NCBI RefSeq assembly: GCF_946476835.1
Contig: NZ_CAMKWA010000001.1
Span: 248,001-312,000 of the forward strand
Direction: 5' to 3'
Origin: an uncultured Neokomagataea sp.
GTDB lineage: Bacteria; Pseudomonadota; Alphaproteobacteria; Acetobacterales; Acetobacteraceae
DNA: 64,000 bases
In this document: positions 61,941-64,000 of the stretch, in pieces
Numbering within the stretch: the first letter of the stretch is position 1
Layout: the number at the start of each line of letters is the position of its first letter
Position numbers and translations under genes: made by a program
Notes under the pieces: model-generated
The model's database searches: none
What the model was told of the DNA's origin: nothing
The model's input: the letters and a program-made list of their open reading frames with translations, nothing else

Positions 61941-62723
61941 ATGACAGATACTCAGCAACAGGCCGCTCCGCAAAATGCTCTTACGGTCCGTAACCTGAAC
62001 TTTTTTTACGGGCAGCATCACGCGTTGCACGATGTGAATATCGACTTCCCAGCGCGTAAGGTGACGGCGATGATCGGCCCAAGTGGGTGCGGTAAGTCGA
62101 CGCTTCTGCGGGTCTTTAACCGTATGTATGATTTGTACCCTGGCCAGAGGGCTGAGGGGGATGTCACATTTGACGGGCGTAATATCCTCGAAAATGGGAT
62201 TGATTTGAACATCATGCGTGCCCGTATTGGGATGGTGTTTCAAAAGCCGACACCATTCCCAATGTCGATTTATGACAACATCGCTTTTGGGGTGCGTTTG
62301 CATGAGCGTTTAACGCGTGCGCAGATGGATGAGCGGGTGCAGGATGTTCTGACGCGCGTAGCTCTGTGGGGTGAAGTGCGTGACCGTTTGCATGCACCAG
62401 CCAGTGGTCTGTCAGGTGGGCAGCAGCAGCGACTGTGTATTGCGCGCTCTATTGCGACACGCCCTGAGGTTTTGCTGTTGGATGAACCAACATCTGCGCT
62501 GGACCCTATTTCGACTGCGCGCATTGAAGAGCTTCTGGATGAGCTTAAAGAAGAGTTCACAATCGTTATTGTGACGCATAATATGCAGCAGGCTGCACGT
62601 TGTGCAGATCAGGTTGCATTCTTCTATATGGGGCGTCTGGTTGAAGTTGATACGGCGGATCGGATCTTTACCAACCCTCGCCAGCAACAGACGCAAGATT
62701 ACATTACCGGAAGGTTTGGATAA
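61941..62723 (+). CDS. pstB: Phosphate ABC transporter ATPase PstB
   Basis: 260-aa ATPase powering phosphate uptake. Walker [20 protein letters not shown], the PstB-type Q-loop [21 protein letters not shown], signature [15 protein letters not shown], Walker [13 protein letters not shown] and the switch His in [14 protein letters not shown] are all present. The downstream phoU starts 5 bases later. Confidence 0.97.
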   Translation: MTDTQQQAAPQNALTVRNLNFFYGQHHALHDVNIDFPARKVTAMIGPSGCGKSTLLRVFNRMYDLYPGQRAEGDVTFDGRNILENGIDLNIMRARIGMVFQKPTPFPMSIYDNIAFGVRLHERLTRAQMDERVQDVLTRVALWGEVRDRLHAPASGLSGGQQQRLCIARSIATRPEVLLLDEPTSALDPISTARIEELLDELKEEFTIVIVTHNMQQAARCADQVAFFYMGRLVEVDTADRIFTNPRQQQTQDYITGRFG

Positions 62724-62728
62724 TCATC

Positions 62729-63451
62729 ATGGTTGACAGGTCCCATATCGTTAAAAGCTATGAGCAGGAGCTCGGTCAGCTTCGTTCAATGGTGTCACAG
62801 ATGGGTGGCATTGTAGAGAATCAGGTGGCGTTGGCTCTGTCCGCGATTGCGGATCAGAATGAAGAAGCAGCAAGTAGCGCGACGCAACAGGATCCAGAAG
62901 TGGATGCGTTGGAGCGTGATGTTGAAGCGCTCGCTATTCGCCTTTTGGCTCTGCGGAGTCCTATGGCGAGTGATCTGCGTGAGATTGTTGCTACATTGAA
63001 AATTACAGGTGATCTGGAACGCATTGGAGATTATGCATCTTCTATTGCGCGCCGTTCATTGCGTATTCGTAGCACGAGTGAGCAGATTACTCTGACGGGT
63101 TTGCGCTCAATGGGACGGTTGGTGCAGGATAATTTGCGCCGTTCAATTGATGCCATTACGCAGCAAGATTCTAGCCGCGCGATGGAAGTCTGGCATTCAG
63201 ACCGTGCTGTTGATGAGTACTATACGGCGCTTTTCCGTGAGCTTGTGACGTATATGATGGAAGATCCACGGAATATTCGTCCGTGCACGGAGCTTTTGTT
63301 TATCGCGAAGAATTTGGAGCGTATTGGTGATCATGCGACCAATATTGCGGAGCGTGTTTTTTACGCGGTGACAGGTGAAAATCTTCCGGCAGTGCGCCCG
63401 CGTGGTGGGATTGCAAGCACAGAAAACCTTACGGATTCAACTGACCGGTGA
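62729..63451 (+). CDS. phoU: Phosphate signalling complex protein PhoU
   Basis: 240-aa double three-helix bundle that links the Pst importer to PhoR and silences the Pho regulon in high phosphate. The repeated ALERDVEALAIRLLALRSPMASDLR..TLKITGDLERIGDYA and ..LFIAKNLERIGDHATNIAE motifs with metal-binding acidic residues are clear. Overlaps phoB by 4 bases (GTGA). Confidence 0.96.
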   Translation: MVDRSHIVKSYEQELGQLRSMVSQMGGIVENQVALALSAIADQNEEAASSATQQDPEVDALERDVEALAIRLLALRSPMASDLREIVATLKITGDLERIGDYASSIARRSLRIRSTSEQITLTGLRSMGRLVQDNLRRSIDAITQQDSSRAMEVWHSDRAVDEYYTALFRELVTYMMEDPRNIRPCTELLFIAKNLERIGDHATNIAERVFYAVTGENLPAVRPRGGIASTENLTDSTDR

Positions 63452-64000
63452 GTGGCTCAACAGCGCTTCGTGCCAAAGGGCTCATTCTTGTTGTTGAGGA
63501 TGACCCGGCACTCTCTTTGATGATGCGGTATAACCTTGAGCAGCGAGGGTATCGTGTTGAGATGGCATCTGATGCAGAAAGTGCATTGGAATTTTTAACG
63601 ACGTCTCGTCCTGATGCTGCGGTGCTGGATTGGATGCTTCCCGGTCTATCGGGACTGGATCTGTGCCGACGGATTCGCAGCAATCCGGCGTTGCGTGATT
63701 TGCCGGTGTTGCTGCTTACGGCGCGTTCTGAAGAGCAGGATGCTATTCGTGGGCTAGATACTGGTGCGGATGATTATCTCATCAAGCCGTGCAGCATTGA
63801 TACGTTGGATGCGCGGCTGCGTGCGTTGTTGCGTCGCCATCAATCATCGTATGACGTACTGACTTTTGCCGACATTACGTTGGACCCGGAAACGCACCGT
63901 GTGGAGCGTGGGGGGCGTTTGTTGTCTTTGGGGCCAACGGAGTATCGGTTGTTGGACCTATTGATCCGCAACCCGCGTAAGGTCTTTTCCCGGGAAGATT
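63448..64000 (+). CDS. phoB: Phosphate regulon response regulator PhoB (3' end outside window)
   Basis: OmpR-family DNA-binding regulator. The GTG at 63448 overlaps the phoU stop. The receiver domain shows LILVVEDDPALSLMM, the phosphoacceptor Asp in AVLDWMLPGLSG, LLLTARSEEQD and the Lys in DYLIKPCS; the winged-helix domain begins LTFADITLDPETHRVERGG and is cut off after RKVFSRED. About 184 of some 230 residues are visible. phoR is not in the window and may follow or lie elsewhere. Confidence 0.95.
   Translation, partial: MSGSTALRAKGLILVVEDDPALSLMMRYNLEQRGYRVEMASDAESALEFLTTSRPDAAVLDWMLPGLSGLDLCRRIRSNPALRDLPVLLLTARSEEQDAIRGLDTGADDYLIKPCSIDTLDARLRALLRRHQSSYDVLTFADITLDPETHRVERGGRLLSLGPTEYRLLDLLIRNPRKVFSRED

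Overview
The window reads as chromosomal sequence of an alphaproteobacterium of the acetic acid bacteria (Acetobacteraceae). This is an inference from gene order and protein style: pyrH-frr-uppS-cdsA-dxr-rseP-bamA-ompH-lpxD-fabZ-lpxA-lpxI, rpmH-rnpA-yidD-yidC-engB-argB, dapD-dapE near truA-fmt-def, an Hsp20-DUF1150 pair, and opgGH. I cannot name the genus. No rRNA, tRNA, CRISPR array, transposase or phage gene was seen. Positions 1-26,900 are mostly core genes on the + strand. Positions 27,000-42,000 are mostly minus-strand metabolic operons. Positions 42,000-60,000 are a surface-polysaccharide and secretion region with a different flavour.

Region by region: (1) 1-12,183: end of pyrH, then translation recycling, isoprenoid and phospholipid synthesis, envelope proteolysis, outer-membrane assembly and lipid A synthesis; gloA follows. 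(2) 12,620-17,210: a lone DHp-like mini-protein, then rpmH, rnpA (apparently starting at a CTG codon), yidD, yidC, engB and argB. (3) 17,219-26,907: a degenerate GGDEF protein, lysine-pathway dapD/dapE, two polysaccharide genes (GT61 and DUF4422) lodged before truA-fmt-def, Hsp20-DUF1150 behind a sigma-32-like promoter, and a RidA protein. (4) 27,034-31,683: a compact aminophosphonate cluster: phosphonoacetaldehyde hydrolase PhnX, a FAD oxidoreductase in place of the PhnW transaminase, an APC-type permease, a divergent LysR regulator, and a FosA-like gene whose N-terminal metal-binding strand looks damaged. (5) 31,827-40,162: opgGH (periplasmic glucans) and a five-gene biotin operon, bioA-bioF-bioH-like-bioC-bioD. 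(6) 40,303-42,043: a small unknown gene and selO. (7) 42,259-59,783: type I secretion ABC and HlyD genes, a Sel1-repeat protein, several multidomain glycosyltransferases, a protein with ChW-like tryptophan modules, two paralogous GT32-like enzymes flanking a small gene with an internal repeat, and dps. (8) 60,080-64,000: pstC-pstA-pstB-phoU-phoB (phoB cut by the window end), without pstS, behind a Pho-box-like site.

The two most interesting parts are the aminophosphonate cluster, where an amino-acid-type permease is placed to be the importer, and the 42-57 kb locus, where type I export, Sel1 scaffolding, unusual glycosyltransferases and ChW-like modules sit together without a visible exported substrate. 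Both readings rest on motifs and context only; no database search was possible.
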